From assembly GCF_963677945.1 (NCBI RefSeq), contig NZ_OY782578.1:3315258-3379257 (forward strand): a stretch of 64,000 nt of DNA, given 5' to 3'. A program made the translations under genes and the position numbers. This document shows positions 1 through 7,683 of this stretch, one piece after another. Numbering within the stretch: position 1 is the stretch's first letter; each line of letters opens with the position of its first letter. Under the pieces are notes generated by a model. That model was given only the letters and a program-made list of their open reading frames with translations, had not been told where the DNA came from and did not search any database. Source of the DNA: an uncultured Bacteroides sp. (GTDB lineage Bacteria > Bacteroidota > Bacteroidia > Bacteroidales > Bacteroidaceae).

Positions 1-1
1 A

Positions 2-61
2 AACGGTGCTGAATTCGAAGGCCGTCAAATGGTTGTTAAAGAAGCTCTTCCAAAAGCATAA
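2..61 (+). CDS. RRM-family RNA-binding protein, C-terminal end (partial)
   Basis: Only the last 19 codons and the TAA stop are in the window. They read NGAEFEGRQMVVKEALPKA, which matches the last beta strand and basic tail of the short (80-100 aa) single-RRM RNA-binding proteins common in Bacteroides. The upstream part lies outside, so start and RNP motifs cannot be checked. In B. theta, RRM proteins of this class (for example RbpB) act with small RNAs on glycan-transporter mRNAs. That is of interest because three candidate sRNA genes lie 5-9 kb downstream. The family assignment comes from a short tail only. Confidence 0.6.
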   Translation, partial: NGAEFEGRQMVVKEALPKA

Positions 62-84
62 TTTCAACTAAAAAATATACTAAA

Positions 85-118
85 GGTAGATAAAGCATAG
101 ACTTTATCTACCTTTTTT
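85..118 (+). terminator. Intrinsic terminator of the RRM gene
   Basis: A perfect 11-bp stem (GGTAGATAAAG / CTTTATCTACC) with a 6-nt loop is followed by six T. It lies 24 bp after the stop codon. The stem arm carries the GTAGATAA word that recurs in the next 200 bp. Confidence 0.85.
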
Positions 119-474
119 AATTTATATTATCAAGTAAAAAACCTCTTTGACAAATCAAGAACAAAATAAAAAACTTTTTTTCAAAAAGATCTCCACATCT
201 GCTACTAAATCGGATTAAATCACTAAAATTTAAATAATTGTATTGTAGTAGATAAAAATAATCAACTGTTTATCTACCACCATTTCACGGCTATCTGCTA
301 CTAATTACGTGTCATTTTCATCAGGTTTACCCACTTTTACAAAATAGAGGCAAATCTATTGTCATATAGAGACAAACAATATTTCAAGAAATACCATTCA
401 GGGTAAAGTAACTTATTCACTCACAATCAGAATGAAAATAAGAGAATAGTTTCATTTATAACCAAAATTATCAT
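119..474. repeat. Intergenic region with GTAG(C/T)AGATAA-type repeats
   Basis: No gene is seen here. A short word, GTAG(C/T)AGAT(A) or GGTAGATAAA, occurs in both orientations at about 197-206, 245-257, 269-285 and 292-302. The 17-bp stretch 269-285 is an exact reverse complement of 9445-9461, and 292-302 is an exact reverse complement of 9469-9479. This shows that two intergenic regions 9 kb apart carry related repeat clusters. Confidence 0.6.
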
Positions 475-482
475 TACCTTTG
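475..482 (+). promoter_or_regulatory. -7 promoter element of fabD
   Basis: TACCTTTG fits the Bacteroides -7 consensus TAnnTTTG and lies 35 bp before the fabD ATG. The -33 position has TTC instead of the usual TTG, so only the -7 half is convincing. Confidence 0.6.
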
Positions 483-516
483 CGGCCGTTATTCATAAAC
501 ATAAAACAAAAATAGT

Positions 517-1398
517 ATGAAAGCATTTGTATTTCCAGGTCAGGGTGCACAATTTGTGGGCATGGGAAAAGACCTATATGAAAGCTCAGCATTAGCTAAA
601 GAACTTTTTGAAAAAGCAAATGATATCCTGGGATATCGCATTACGGATATTATGTTTGAAGGAACTGATGAAGATCTTCGTCAGACAAAAGTTACTCAAC
701 CGGCAGTTTTCCTTCATTCTGTCATCTCTGCATTATGCAAAAACGATGATACAAAACCTGAAATGACAGCCGGTCATTCACTTGGAGAATTTTCTGCATT
801 AGTTGTAGCCGGCGCTCTTTCTTTCGAAGATGGCGTTAAACTAGTTTACGCACGTGCCATGGCTATGCAAAAAGCTTGCGAAGCTACTCCGTCAACAATG
901 GCTGCCATCATTGCATTGGCAGATGAAAAGGTTGAAGAAATTTGTGCTTCAATTGAAGGCGAAGTATGTGTTGCAGCAAACTATAATTGTCCTGGACAGA
1001 TTGTAATTTCAGGTTCAATGGCTGGTATTGAAAAAGCTTGCGAATTAATGAAAGCAGCCGGAGCTAAACGTGCTCTTCCATTAAAGGTTGGTGGTGCATT
1101 CCACTCTCCTCTGATGAATCCTGCTAAAGTTGAACTTGCAGCTGCAATCAACAGCACAGATTTCCACACTCCAACTTGTCCGGTTTACCAAAATGTGAAC
1201 GCTCTTCCACAGACAGATCCTGCACAGATTAAAGAAAATCTGATAGCACAACTTACTGCTCCGGTACGTTGGACACAAACTGTGAAGAACATGGTAGCAG
1301 ACGGTGCAACTGATTTCACAGAATGCGGCCCAGGAGCTGTTCTTCAAGGATTAATCAAAAAGATTGAACCATCAGTTAATGCTCACGGATTAGCATAA
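517..1398 (+). CDS. fabD: Malonyl-CoA:ACP transacylase
   Basis: FabD moves the malonyl group from malonyl-CoA to acyl carrier protein, giving the extender unit for type II fatty acid synthesis in the cytoplasm. The 293-residue protein has the usual family length. It begins with the typical FPGQGAQ motif at residues 6-12. The nucleophile elbow GHSLG is at 86-90 (Ser88), with the conserved Arg113 and the catalytic His196 in GGAFHSP. It is a single gene between its own promoter and a strong terminator. Nothing about it is unusual. Confidence 0.97.
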   Translation: MKAFVFPGQGAQFVGMGKDLYESSALAKELFEKANDILGYRITDIMFEGTDEDLRQTKVTQPAVFLHSVISALCKNDDTKPEMTAGHSLGEFSALVVAGALSFEDGVKLVYARAMAMQKACEATPSTMAAIIALADEKVEEICASIEGEVCVAANYNCPGQIVISGSMAGIEKACELMKAAGAKRALPLKVGGAFHSPLMNPAKVELAAAINSTDFHTPTCPVYQNVNALPQTDPAQIKENLIAQLTAPVRWTQTVKNMVADGATDFTECGPGAVLQGLIKKIEPSVNAHGLA

Positions 1399-1416
1399 CA
1401 AATTTAAATTATAAGA

Positions 1417-1450
1417 AAGAGGCCGGATTTGAAAAAATCCGGCCTCTTTT
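1417..1450 (+). terminator. Intrinsic terminator of fabD
   Basis: A 13-bp stem (AAGAGGCCGGATT with its reverse complement) with a 6-nt loop runs into a T tract 19 bp after the fabD stop. Confidence 0.9.
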
Positions 1451-1510
1451 CGTATATAGCAATCAAATTATTTAGTAATTTCGTAGCAACTTATTTAGCA
1501 AGACGAAGAG

Positions 1511-2332
1511 ATGGCAGAATATAATAATTTCCAGACTAATAAGCCGCACAGGATAGGTTATGCCCTCAGTGGTGGATTTATAAAAGGGTTTGCTCATTTG
1601 GGAGTTATGCAAGCTTTGCTGGAACACGATATAAAGCCTGATATTATTTCGGGTGTTAGTGCAGGGTCACTGGCCGGAGTCTTCTACGCTGACGGATACG
1701 AACCTTACCAAGCCGTTGAAAAATTTAATGGTTACAAATTTATGGATTTAACCAGCTGGGCCTTAACCATCAACGGATTCTTCAAATTAGATGATTTCAA
1801 AGATTTTCTAAATACAAATCTAAAACATAAAAGGCTGGAAGATATGGAAATACCCCTTGTCATTACAGCTACAGATTTGGATCATGGTAAAAGTGTACAT
1901 TTCCGCAAAGGCAACATTGCAGAATTAGTTGCGGCATCTTGTTGCATGCCTGTTATGTTTGCACCCGTCAATATCGATGGAATAAATTATGTAGACGGAG
2001 GAGTTTTAAAAAATCTACCGGTTTCTACTATTCGCAAAGAGTGTGAAAAGGTTATCGCAATCAATGTGAGCCCTCTGATTGCAGGGAAATATAAAATGAA
2101 CATTGTAAATATAGCCCTACGGTCGTATCACTTCATGTTTAGGGCAAATACTTTTCCTGATAGAGAAAACAGCGATTTATTGATTGAACCTTACGGTCTG
2201 AAAGGATATAGCAACCGCGAATTAGAAAAAGCGGATGAGATATTCAAACAAGGATATGCTGTAGGAAATGAAGTTCTGAATAAGTTCATTCAAGAAAAAG
2301 GAACAATATGGAAAACGAAAGAAATAAAATAA
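1511..2332 (+). CDS. Patatin-like phospholipase (RssA/YchK type)
   Basis: A predicted cytoplasmic lipid acyl hydrolase with a Ser-Asp dyad. It has no signal peptide. An oxyanion-type glycine loop (SGGFIKGFAHLG) is at residues 20-31. The lipase motif GVSAG is at 48-52 with Ser50, and the catalytic DGG is at 162-164. At 273 residues it matches small stand-alone bacterial patatin-like proteins. Its last 25 bases overlap the next gene, so the two are very likely co-transcribed and translationally coupled. The true lipid substrate is unknown. Confidence 0.88.
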   Translation: MAEYNNFQTNKPHRIGYALSGGFIKGFAHLGVMQALLEHDIKPDIISGVSAGSLAGVFYADGYEPYQAVEKFNGYKFMDLTSWALTINGFFKLDDFKDFLNTNLKHKRLEDMEIPLVITATDLDHGKSVHFRKGNIAELVAASCCMPVMFAPVNIDGINYVDGGVLKNLPVSTIRKECEKVIAINVSPLIAGKYKMNIVNIALRSYHFMFRANTFPDRENSDLLIEPYGLKGYSNRELEKADEIFKQGYAVGNEVLNKFIQEKGTIWKTKEIK

Positions 2333-4008
2333 TAATTTATCAGATATTCTCTCGCTTATTCGGTAACAAGAACGATCATTGCATTAAAAACGGATCCATT
2401 GAAGAAAATGGATGTGGGAAATTCTCTGATTTTACAGATAAAGCATTAAGCGAAATAAAGAAGTTGGGAATAACCCATATCTGGTATACGGGAATCATTG
2501 AACATGCTACCAAAACCGATTATAGCAAATTCAATATTCACCCCGACCATCCAGCGGTTGTAAAGGGTAAAGCAGGCTCTCCTTATGCTATTAAGGATTA
2601 TTATGATGTAGATCCCGATTTGGCAGATGATATACCTAACCGCATGAAAGAATTTGAAGCATTGGTTAAACGCACTCATCAGGCTAATCTGAAGTTTATT
2701 ATTGATTTTGTTCCTAATCATGTAGCCAGACAATATCACTCTGATGCAATGCCTAAGCATGTACAGAATTTAGGAGAAAAAGATAACACGGAGAATGCCT
2801 TTAGTCCATATAATAATTTTTATTATATACCTCAAACTGTTTTCAGCGGTCAGTTCGACCTGAAAGATGGTGCTCAGAAAACTTATTATGAATTTCCGGC
2901 TAAAGCTACCGGGAATGATAAGTTTGATGCATACCCCGGAATTAACGACTGGTATGAGACTGTGAAGTTAAATTACGGCATTGATTATGCCAACGGAGGA
3001 ACCAAACATTTTTATCCCGTACCCGATACCTGGATAAAAATGCTGGATATTCTTTTATTCTGGGCATCCAAAGGAATTGATGGATTTCGCTGCGACATGG
3101 CGGAAATGGTACCGGTAGAATTCTGGAAATGGGCTATTGCACAAGTCAGATACAAATATCCTTCAATTATCTTTATTGCGGAAGTATATAATCCGTGGGA
3201 GTATCATAACTACCTGTTTAACGGAGGATTTAACTATTTATACGATAAAGTAGGTCTTTACGAAACACTTCGTGATGTAACTTGTGGTTATAAGTCGGCA
3301 TCTGATATTACCCGCTGCTGGCAAAACCTTGGAGGCATAGAAAAGCAGATGCTTAATTTCATGGAAAACCATGACGAACAACGACTGGCCTCCAGCTTCC
3401 TTGCAGGAGATGGCTTTAAAGGAATTCCGGCCATGATTGTTGCTGCTTGTATGAATACCAATCCTGTAATGATCTACTTCGGACAAGAATTGGGTGAGCA
3501 CGGAATGGACGAGGAAGGATTCAGCGGAAAAGATGGAAGAACCACTATTTTTGATTACTGGAGCATTAAAACGATAAGAAACTGGAGAAACAATGATAAG
3601 TTTGACGGCGAACTTCTGACTAACAAGCAGAAACAACTACAAGCGTTCTATAGCAAGTTACTAAATCTCTGCAATAAGGAAAAGGCTATTTACCAGGGAC
3701 AGTTCTTTGATCTTATGTACGTAAACTTTGGCAAAGCAGACTTTAATGCACATAAACAATATGTTTTCTTTAGGAAACATGGTAATGAACTACTGCTTAT
3801 TATAGCCAATTTCGATAAGCAATCAGCTAAAGTTTCGATTAATATTCCAAGTCATGCTTTTGATTTCCTGCAGATTCCTCAAAAAGACATATATATTGCC
3901 CATGAATTACTTTCAGGAAAAGAAGAAAAACTAAGCCTTCTCCCCTACCAGCCTACTGAAACTTATGTAGATGGGATGAGTGGAAAGATATTAAAATTCA
4001 TATTATAA
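2308..4008 (+). CDS. GH13 alpha-amylase family enzyme, cytoplasmic
   Basis: A 566-residue alpha-glucan-active enzyme of the GH13 clan without a signal peptide. The family regions are visible: DFVPNH near 133-138 (region I), GFRCDMAE at 259-266 with nucleophile Asp263 (region II), FIAEVY with acid/base Glu292 (region III), and NHDEQR at 354-359 (region IV). A C-terminal beta domain follows from about residue 470. It starts inside the 3' end of the patatin gene (25-bp overlap). Pairing a lipase with an intracellular amylase could mean linked storage-glycan and lipid turnover, but that is only an inference. Confidence 0.9.
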   Translation: MENERNKIIIYQIFSRLFGNKNDHCIKNGSIEENGCGKFSDFTDKALSEIKKLGITHIWYTGIIEHATKTDYSKFNIHPDHPAVVKGKAGSPYAIKDYYDVDPDLADDIPNRMKEFEALVKRTHQANLKFIIDFVPNHVARQYHSDAMPKHVQNLGEKDNTENAFSPYNNFYYIPQTVFSGQFDLKDGAQKTYYEFPAKATGNDKFDAYPGINDWYETVKLNYGIDYANGGTKHFYPVPDTWIKMLDILLFWASKGIDGFRCDMAEMVPVEFWKWAIAQVRYKYPSIIFIAEVYNPWEYHNYLFNGGFNYLYDKVGLYETLRDVTCGYKSASDITRCWQNLGGIEKQMLNFMENHDEQRLASSFLAGDGFKGIPAMIVAACMNTNPVMIYFGQELGEHGMDEEGFSGKDGRTTIFDYWSIKTIRNWRNNDKFDGELLTNKQKQLQAFYSKLLNLCNKEKAIYQGQFFDLMYVNFGKADFNAHKQYVFFRKHGNELLLIIANFDKQSAKVSINIPSHAFDFLQIPQKDIYIAHELLSGKEEKLSLLPYQPTETYVDGMSGKILKFIL

Positions 4009-4042
4009 ACAAAACTGACCTCAAAATCAGAGTAAAATAAAG

Positions 4043-4098
4043 AAATGCTGCCTTTCATTAATTTCCCTCCGGAAAAATAATTTAAAGGCAGCATTTTT
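4043..4098. terminator. Bidirectional terminator between convergent genes
   Basis: A 13-bp stem (AAATGCTGCCTTT and its complement at 4084-4096) encloses a 28-nt loop. A/T runs on both sides could serve the GH13 gene on the plus strand and the HpaII-like gene on the minus strand. Confidence 0.7.
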
Positions 4099-4142
4099 AT
4101 ACTAATATCACCTAATACTAGTTAGATAGATAAAAAATCAGT

Positions 4143-5228
4143 TTATCGTTTTGTTAATCCAATCTTCAGATTTAGTTTAAAGTAAACAAGGCCATTTTCT
4201 TTTTCCATAAAACCATATTTATCCTTTTCTGTTGATCCTTTTTCCAATCGGGAATTAAGATACAGAAAATCTTCAAAGACCTTTTTATCAGACTTTTGAT
4301 AACAAAGCACTTCTCCATTTCCGCTAACAAGTAAAATTCCGGATACAGCAGAATCTTCCCCGGTATAAATCTTAGCCGGGCGCATACCTAAAGCCAAAGC
4401 CAAAAGAAATTGCTTCATTTTATATTCATAAAAGCCATTTTTTACAATTAAATCCTCTTTTATTTTCAAAGGATTGATGTCCTTAATACAATCAATAAGT
4501 TCAGAAACTTTTGTAATACCCTCGATTTGCATAATGCGAAGCATTTCGGCAATCATTCTCGGAAAATGAAGATCAATCATCAGAAGATTACAACGAAACA
4601 CCTTATCGGCCACATCTGCATATTTTAAAACACCACCCAAACGCTCAATAAGCAACATTCTATCCGCTACAACATCTGGAGTTTCCAGTGCATTCACGTT
4701 ATTAATCATAGGGTTAGCAAACTTAATTCCAGTTTGCTCAAATTTCAAATTGGCAGTCCGTCCTCCATCCAATATTGGATTCATAGCGCTCATTCGTGAA
4801 CGAACATTGAAACCAACCAACGGAGAATCAACATGATAGAAGGCTAGATAGAAATCCGTACGGTCGTCTGTACGAGCTTCCAAATCAAAAATGGAGACTT
4901 CATCAAGAAACTCCTCCACACCATCGGGTGATGTAACAAGATCTTCAGAAGAAGCCTTCATGCTGGCTAGTATAGTATTAGCAACATCTCCAAACAATTC
5001 ACGAGAAATTACCTTATCTATTTTTTCTCCAACAATGTGAATTTCTTCATTTTCTATAAAGTATTTCCGGGTACCATCATGTTCCTCACGTTGAATTAAA
5101 GCAATAGGAAGACACGTGTCCTCTCTCTTTTTCACTTGTGGTGAACCAGCATAAACCTGCCCATCACTAAGGAGGCGAAAAAAGGTATAGAGTTCGCTCC
5201 ACTCTCTTTTGGTTGCTTCAAATGACAT
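4143..5228 (-). CDS. HpaII-like restriction endonuclease homologue, orphan
   Basis: The 361-residue protein resembles the HpaII family of type II endonucleases (HpaII itself is about 358 aa, CCGG-specific). Resemblance is seen at the N-terminus (REWSELYTFFRLLSDGQVY), in the core (FNVRSRMSAMNPILDGGRTANLKFE, near residues 140-165) and at the C-terminus (LVYFKLNLKIGL). In family members I remember the core as SIKS-type with a Lys; here it is VRS with Arg, so the catalytic lysine may be missing. No methyltransferase gene is adjacent. It could be a domesticated or inactive remnant, or be paired with a distant methylase. It is transcribed away from a TGTACA array. Confidence 0.55.
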   Translation of the reverse strand: MSFEATKREWSELYTFFRLLSDGQVYAGSPQVKKREDTCLPIALIQREEHDGTRKYFIENEEIHIVGEKIDKVISRELFGDVANTILASMKASSEDLVTSPDGVEEFLDEVSIFDLEARTDDRTDFYLAFYHVDSPLVGFNVRSRMSAMNPILDGGRTANLKFEQTGIKFANPMINNVNALETPDVVADRMLLIERLGGVLKYADVADKVFRCNLLMIDLHFPRMIAEMLRIMQIEGITKVSELIDCIKDINPLKIKEDLIVKNGFYEYKMKQFLLALALGMRPAKIYTGEDSAVSGILLVSGNGEVLCYQKSDKKVFEDFLYLNSRLEKGSTEKDKYGFMEKENGLVYFKLNLKIGLTKR

Positions 5229-5283
5229 TCTAAATTTTGTTTTTTGATGTAAATACTGACTAATAAAAGCGGTTACTTTTGTG

Positions 5284-5291
5284 CAAAGATA
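5284..5291 (-). promoter_or_regulatory. -7 element of the HpaII-like gene
   Basis: On the minus strand this reads TATCTTTG, an exact TAnnTTTG match, 55 bp upstream of the start codon. A clear -33 TTG is not seen at the usual spacing. Confidence 0.6.
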
Positions 5292-5353
5292 GATATAATC
5301 TGCTAATTTCCCTATTCTCTATTTTAACCACCGGTTATACATTATTAAATTCT

Positions 5354-5425
5354 TGTACAAAAGAATTTAATCTTCTGTACAAAACAATTAATTCTTTTGT
5401 ACAGAAGAATTAATTGTTTTGTACA
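5354..5425. promoter_or_regulatory. Four TGTACA palindromes with exact 22-bp period
   Basis: TGTACA occurs at 5354, 5376, 5398 and 5420, each exactly 22 bp from the next. The spacers are related A/T-rich sequence (for example AAAACAATTAATTCTT), so the array is a four-unit direct repeat whose units are themselves inverted. The period is about two helical turns, placing all sites on one DNA face. It lies 63 bp upstream of the -7 box of the HpaII-like gene and 129 bp upstream of sRNA copy 1. It looks like a cooperative operator; the regulator is unknown. Confidence 0.6.
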
Positions 5426-5553
5426 GCATAATATTATAATCCGGAATAGTTTTAAAATTTCACTTAATTAAACATTTAGAATACCGAAATATTAAATCAT
5501 GTTATTAAGCATACTTTTACAGCAGAATTATTTGAAGATTACCTGAAAAGCCG

Positions 5554-5561
5554 TACATTTG
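5554..5561 (+). promoter_or_regulatory. -7 element of sRNA copy 1
   Basis: TACATTTG fits TAnnTTTG. The sequence before it differs from the other two copies except for a shared ATTAAATCATGTTAT block about 50 bp further upstream (5491-5505). Confidence 0.6.
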
Positions 5562-5564
5562 CAA

Positions 5565-5631
5565 TGTGTTTTTCATAGTATTAGATTTAAGGTTAACAAA
5601 GGTTGGAGTCAGGCGTGACTCCTTTTTTTTT
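5565..5631 (+). ncRNA. Candidate multicopy small RNA, copy 1
   Basis: The body from TGTGTTTTTCATAG through the terminator is identical to copies at 6529 and 9317. A 7-bp terminator stem (GGAGTCA / TGACTCC, loop GGCG, 5605-5622) is followed by nine T. No open reading frame of useful length is present. The GTTTTTCATAGT segment is the reverse complement of ACTATGAAAAAC, a common Bacteroides start-codon context, suggesting translational repression. A 14-member paralogous sRNA family (FopS) acting on susC-type mRNAs is known in B. theta. Whether this is the same family I cannot tell. Confidence 0.65.
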
Positions 5632-5665
5632 GCATATACCCCCAAAAAACCTTCTGAGTAATTAA

Positions 5666-6304
5666 TTACCATTTATTCCAATGCAAATTTTCAGCTTTCC
5701 ATTTGTCTTTAGGATTTGTATCTCCGGCAGGATATCCAACAGGAATAACATTTAAAGGGATAAGATTTTCAGGTAAATTTAGTACCTTTTTTACGGCAGA
5801 AACACGATCTTCAGCAGGGTAAACTCCCGTCCAAACAGCACCAAGTCCCAAATCAGTAGCAGCCAATAGAATATTTTCAGAAGCAGCAGAACAATCTTGT
5901 ATCCACATCTCTTTACCATGACCATCTAATACTTTATTCATATCTCCGCAAACAATAATAGCAGCAGTAGATTTTAAAAGCATTTTACCGTAAGGCAACA
6001 CTGCACCCAAAGAATTAAGAATCTCTTTATCGTCTATTGCAACAAACAACCATGGCTGTTTATTCATAGCCGTTGGAGCTGCCATACCAGCACGAACAAG
6101 AGTTTCCAACTGATCTCTTGTGACTTTTCTCTCGGTATAGTCTCTTACACTTGTTCGCTTATGAATAATTTCAATTGCCGACTTTCCACTACCAGAGGCA
6201 CTTGCTTCTGTTTTGCCACCCTGCTTCATACAAAAAAATGTTAGAATGATTAATATTAATAATACAACTGCTAAAACAACATTTAATACTTTCAATTTGC
6301 TCAT
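5666..6304 (-). CDS. Membrane-anchored nitroreductase family protein
   Basis: A 212-residue FMN-dependent nitroreductase-type oxidoreductase. An N-terminal hydrophobic helix (residues 6-26) suggests an inner-membrane anchor with the enzyme on the periplasmic side. A linker rich in Ser/Gly/Ala follows. The nitroreductase fold starts at AIEIIHKRTSVRDYTERKV (FMN phosphate-binding Arg/Ser), continues with GMAAPTAMNKQPW, and ends with GLGAVWTGVYP and PVGYP. The substrate cannot be read from sequence. It stands alone between two sRNA copies and converges with copy 1. Confidence 0.85.
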   Translation of the reverse strand: MSKLKVLNVVLAVVLLILIILTFFCMKQGGKTEASASGSGKSAIEIIHKRTSVRDYTERKVTRDQLETLVRAGMAAPTAMNKQPWLFVAIDDKEILNSLGAVLPYGKMLLKSTAAIIVCGDMNKVLDGHGKEMWIQDCSAASENILLAATDLGLGAVWTGVYPAEDRVSAVKKVLNLPENLIPLNVIPVGYPAGDTNPKDKWKAENLHWNKW

Positions 6305-6346
6305 ACCCTTACTGTTTAAATTAATGTATCAGAAAAACTTATAAAA

Positions 6347-6354
6347 CAAAGATA
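6347..6354 (-). promoter_or_regulatory. -7 element of the nitroreductase gene
   Basis: The minus strand reads TATCTTTG, an exact match to TAnnTTTG, 42 bp before the start codon. Confidence 0.6.
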
Positions 6355-6517
6355 GTATTTTTGTTATCTAAAATGGAAGGACTTATAAAAGGTTATGCAA
6401 TATTTAAATGTATATTATACCTGTTTGCACTATTAAACATTTGCCTACTGAAGTATTAAATCATGTTATAAAACATACTTTTAAAGCAAAACCGCTTGGA
6501 GATTATCTGAAAAGCCG

Positions 6518-6525
6518 TATCTTTG
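6518..6525 (+). promoter_or_regulatory. -7 element of sRNA copy 2
   Basis: TATCTTTG is the best -7 match among the three copies. The TATTAAATCATGTTATAAAACATA block upstream (from 6454) is shared with copy 3. Confidence 0.65.
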
Positions 6526-6528
6526 CAG

Positions 6529-6596
6529 TGTGTTTTTCATAGTATTAGATTTAAGGTTAACAAAGGTTGGAGTCAGGCGTGACTCCTTTTTTTTTT
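6529..6596 (+). ncRNA. Candidate multicopy small RNA, copy 2
   Basis: The same body as copy 1, base for base, up to the terminator stem at 6569-6586, then ten T. It sits in the 413-bp gap between the nitroreductase start and the deacetylase end and points toward the latter's 3' side. Identity that stops at the promoter spacer argues for selection on the transcript rather than for recent duplication of a whole block. Confidence 0.65.
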
Positions 6597-6650
6597 GCAT
6601 ATACTCCAATTGTTTCCAAATACATTTTATATAGGGAAAAATAATGTCAT

Positions 6651-6691
6651 AAAAAAACCTCCCTTATCAAGTAGTCTTTTGATAAAAGAGG
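6651..6691 (-). terminator. Terminator of the GH43-deacetylase operon
   Basis: The stem 6658-6670 with 6679-6691 pairs over 13 bp with two weak positions. On the minus strand it is followed by seven T. It lies 27 bp beyond the deacetylase stop. Confidence 0.65.
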
Positions 6692-6717
6692 CATAACAAT
6701 TATAATTTTAACTCCAG

Positions 6718-7671
6718 TTAATTTTTAAATTTCACTTGTATAGGTCCTAAATATGGATTAAAATCAAACATTACTTTATCAGAAAATATCTGTGCAGAGA
6801 GTTTTTTCTTGCCTTGTTTCACCTCAACACTCTTTATTCCCTCTCTTTTTACAACCAAAGTCAGTGGTTCTGTAAATAAGTTCTTGTCCATTTGCAGTTC
6901 AGGAGTAATTTTCAACTGTCTCTTCCCCTCCGATACCTTTATATTAATATTGTCTCTCTCTTTAATGTATGAAGCAACTTCAAGGAAAGTTCCTACCCAG
7001 ATTCTATCTTCCATAGATTTTACTTTTCTAAGATGATTCCACAGAACAGTTGAATCATTAAATGCATCATAACCATAAGTAATGCCATGAGTCATACCAA
7101 CACCCCATTCGCCAGTATTCAACAATTCATTTATCCATTGATCCAGTTTTTCGGGAGTAGAATGTCCACCAACAGCAATCTGTTCAGTGCGAGTGTTAAC
7201 TCTGTTTTTAGAGGCTATCTTTAAAACGTCCTCATTTCGTGCATTATAAGGATAACAAAAAGTATGTGGTACAAAACCTAAATTAGCACTAATTATACTA
7301 TCATTTTTCTCTATTTCGACTGCAGCTTCCTCTAAAGTTATTTTTGTCAGATTTTTGTGAGACCATCCATGATTAGATATTTCATGTCCTTTTTTACTCA
7401 TCTCTTTTAATTCTTCCCAGGAAACACGAGGTTTATTAGCATCGCTATTTGTTTCAACACTTAAACCATTTACCCAGAAAGTTCCTCTAAAGCCCAGATT
7501 TTCCAGACCAGGAGCAGCAAGCGTATAATGTTCCTTTAATCCATCATCAAAAGTGTAACTTATGGCACAAGCTTTATCATTCTTGTATTTAGCCACATAC
7601 ACCTCATTGTCTGCCGCATGCAGGCTATTAAAAACTGTAAGCCATGAAATAAATAATATTAGTTTTTTCAT
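6718..7671 (-). CDS. Secreted polysaccharide deacetylase (CE4/NodB fold)
   Basis: A 317-residue exported protein with a signal peptide ending near residue 20 (NSLHAA). The NodB motif TFDDG is at 40-44 (catalytic base and metal Asp). The metal-binding HGWSH (H-x3-H) is at 101-105, and FCYPYN near 138 fits the later NodB motif. It should remove acetyl groups from a polysaccharide in the periplasm or at the surface. A C-terminal beta-rich extension of about 90 residues follows the catalytic domain. It starts 12 bp after the GH43-like gene, so the two form an operon. Confidence 0.85.
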   Translation of the reverse strand: MKKLILFISWLTVFNSLHAADNEVYVAKYKNDKACAISYTFDDGLKEHYTLAAPGLENLGFRGTFWVNGLSVETNSDANKPRVSWEELKEMSKKGHEISNHGWSHKNLTKITLEEAAVEIEKNDSIISANLGFVPHTFCYPYNARNEDVLKIASKNRVNTRTEQIAVGGHSTPEKLDQWINELLNTGEWGVGMTHGITYGYDAFNDSTVLWNHLRKVKSMEDRIWVGTFLEVASYIKERDNINIKVSEGKRQLKITPELQMDKNLFTEPLTLVVKREGIKSVEVKQGKKKLSAQIFSDKVMFDFNPYLGPIQVKFKN

Positions 7672-7683
7672 AATTAGTAAATT

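Noticed and set aside
5354-5425. TGTACA array as a small CRISPR
   Set aside because: Unit is only 22 bp including spacer, spacers are similar to each other, and no cas gene is present.
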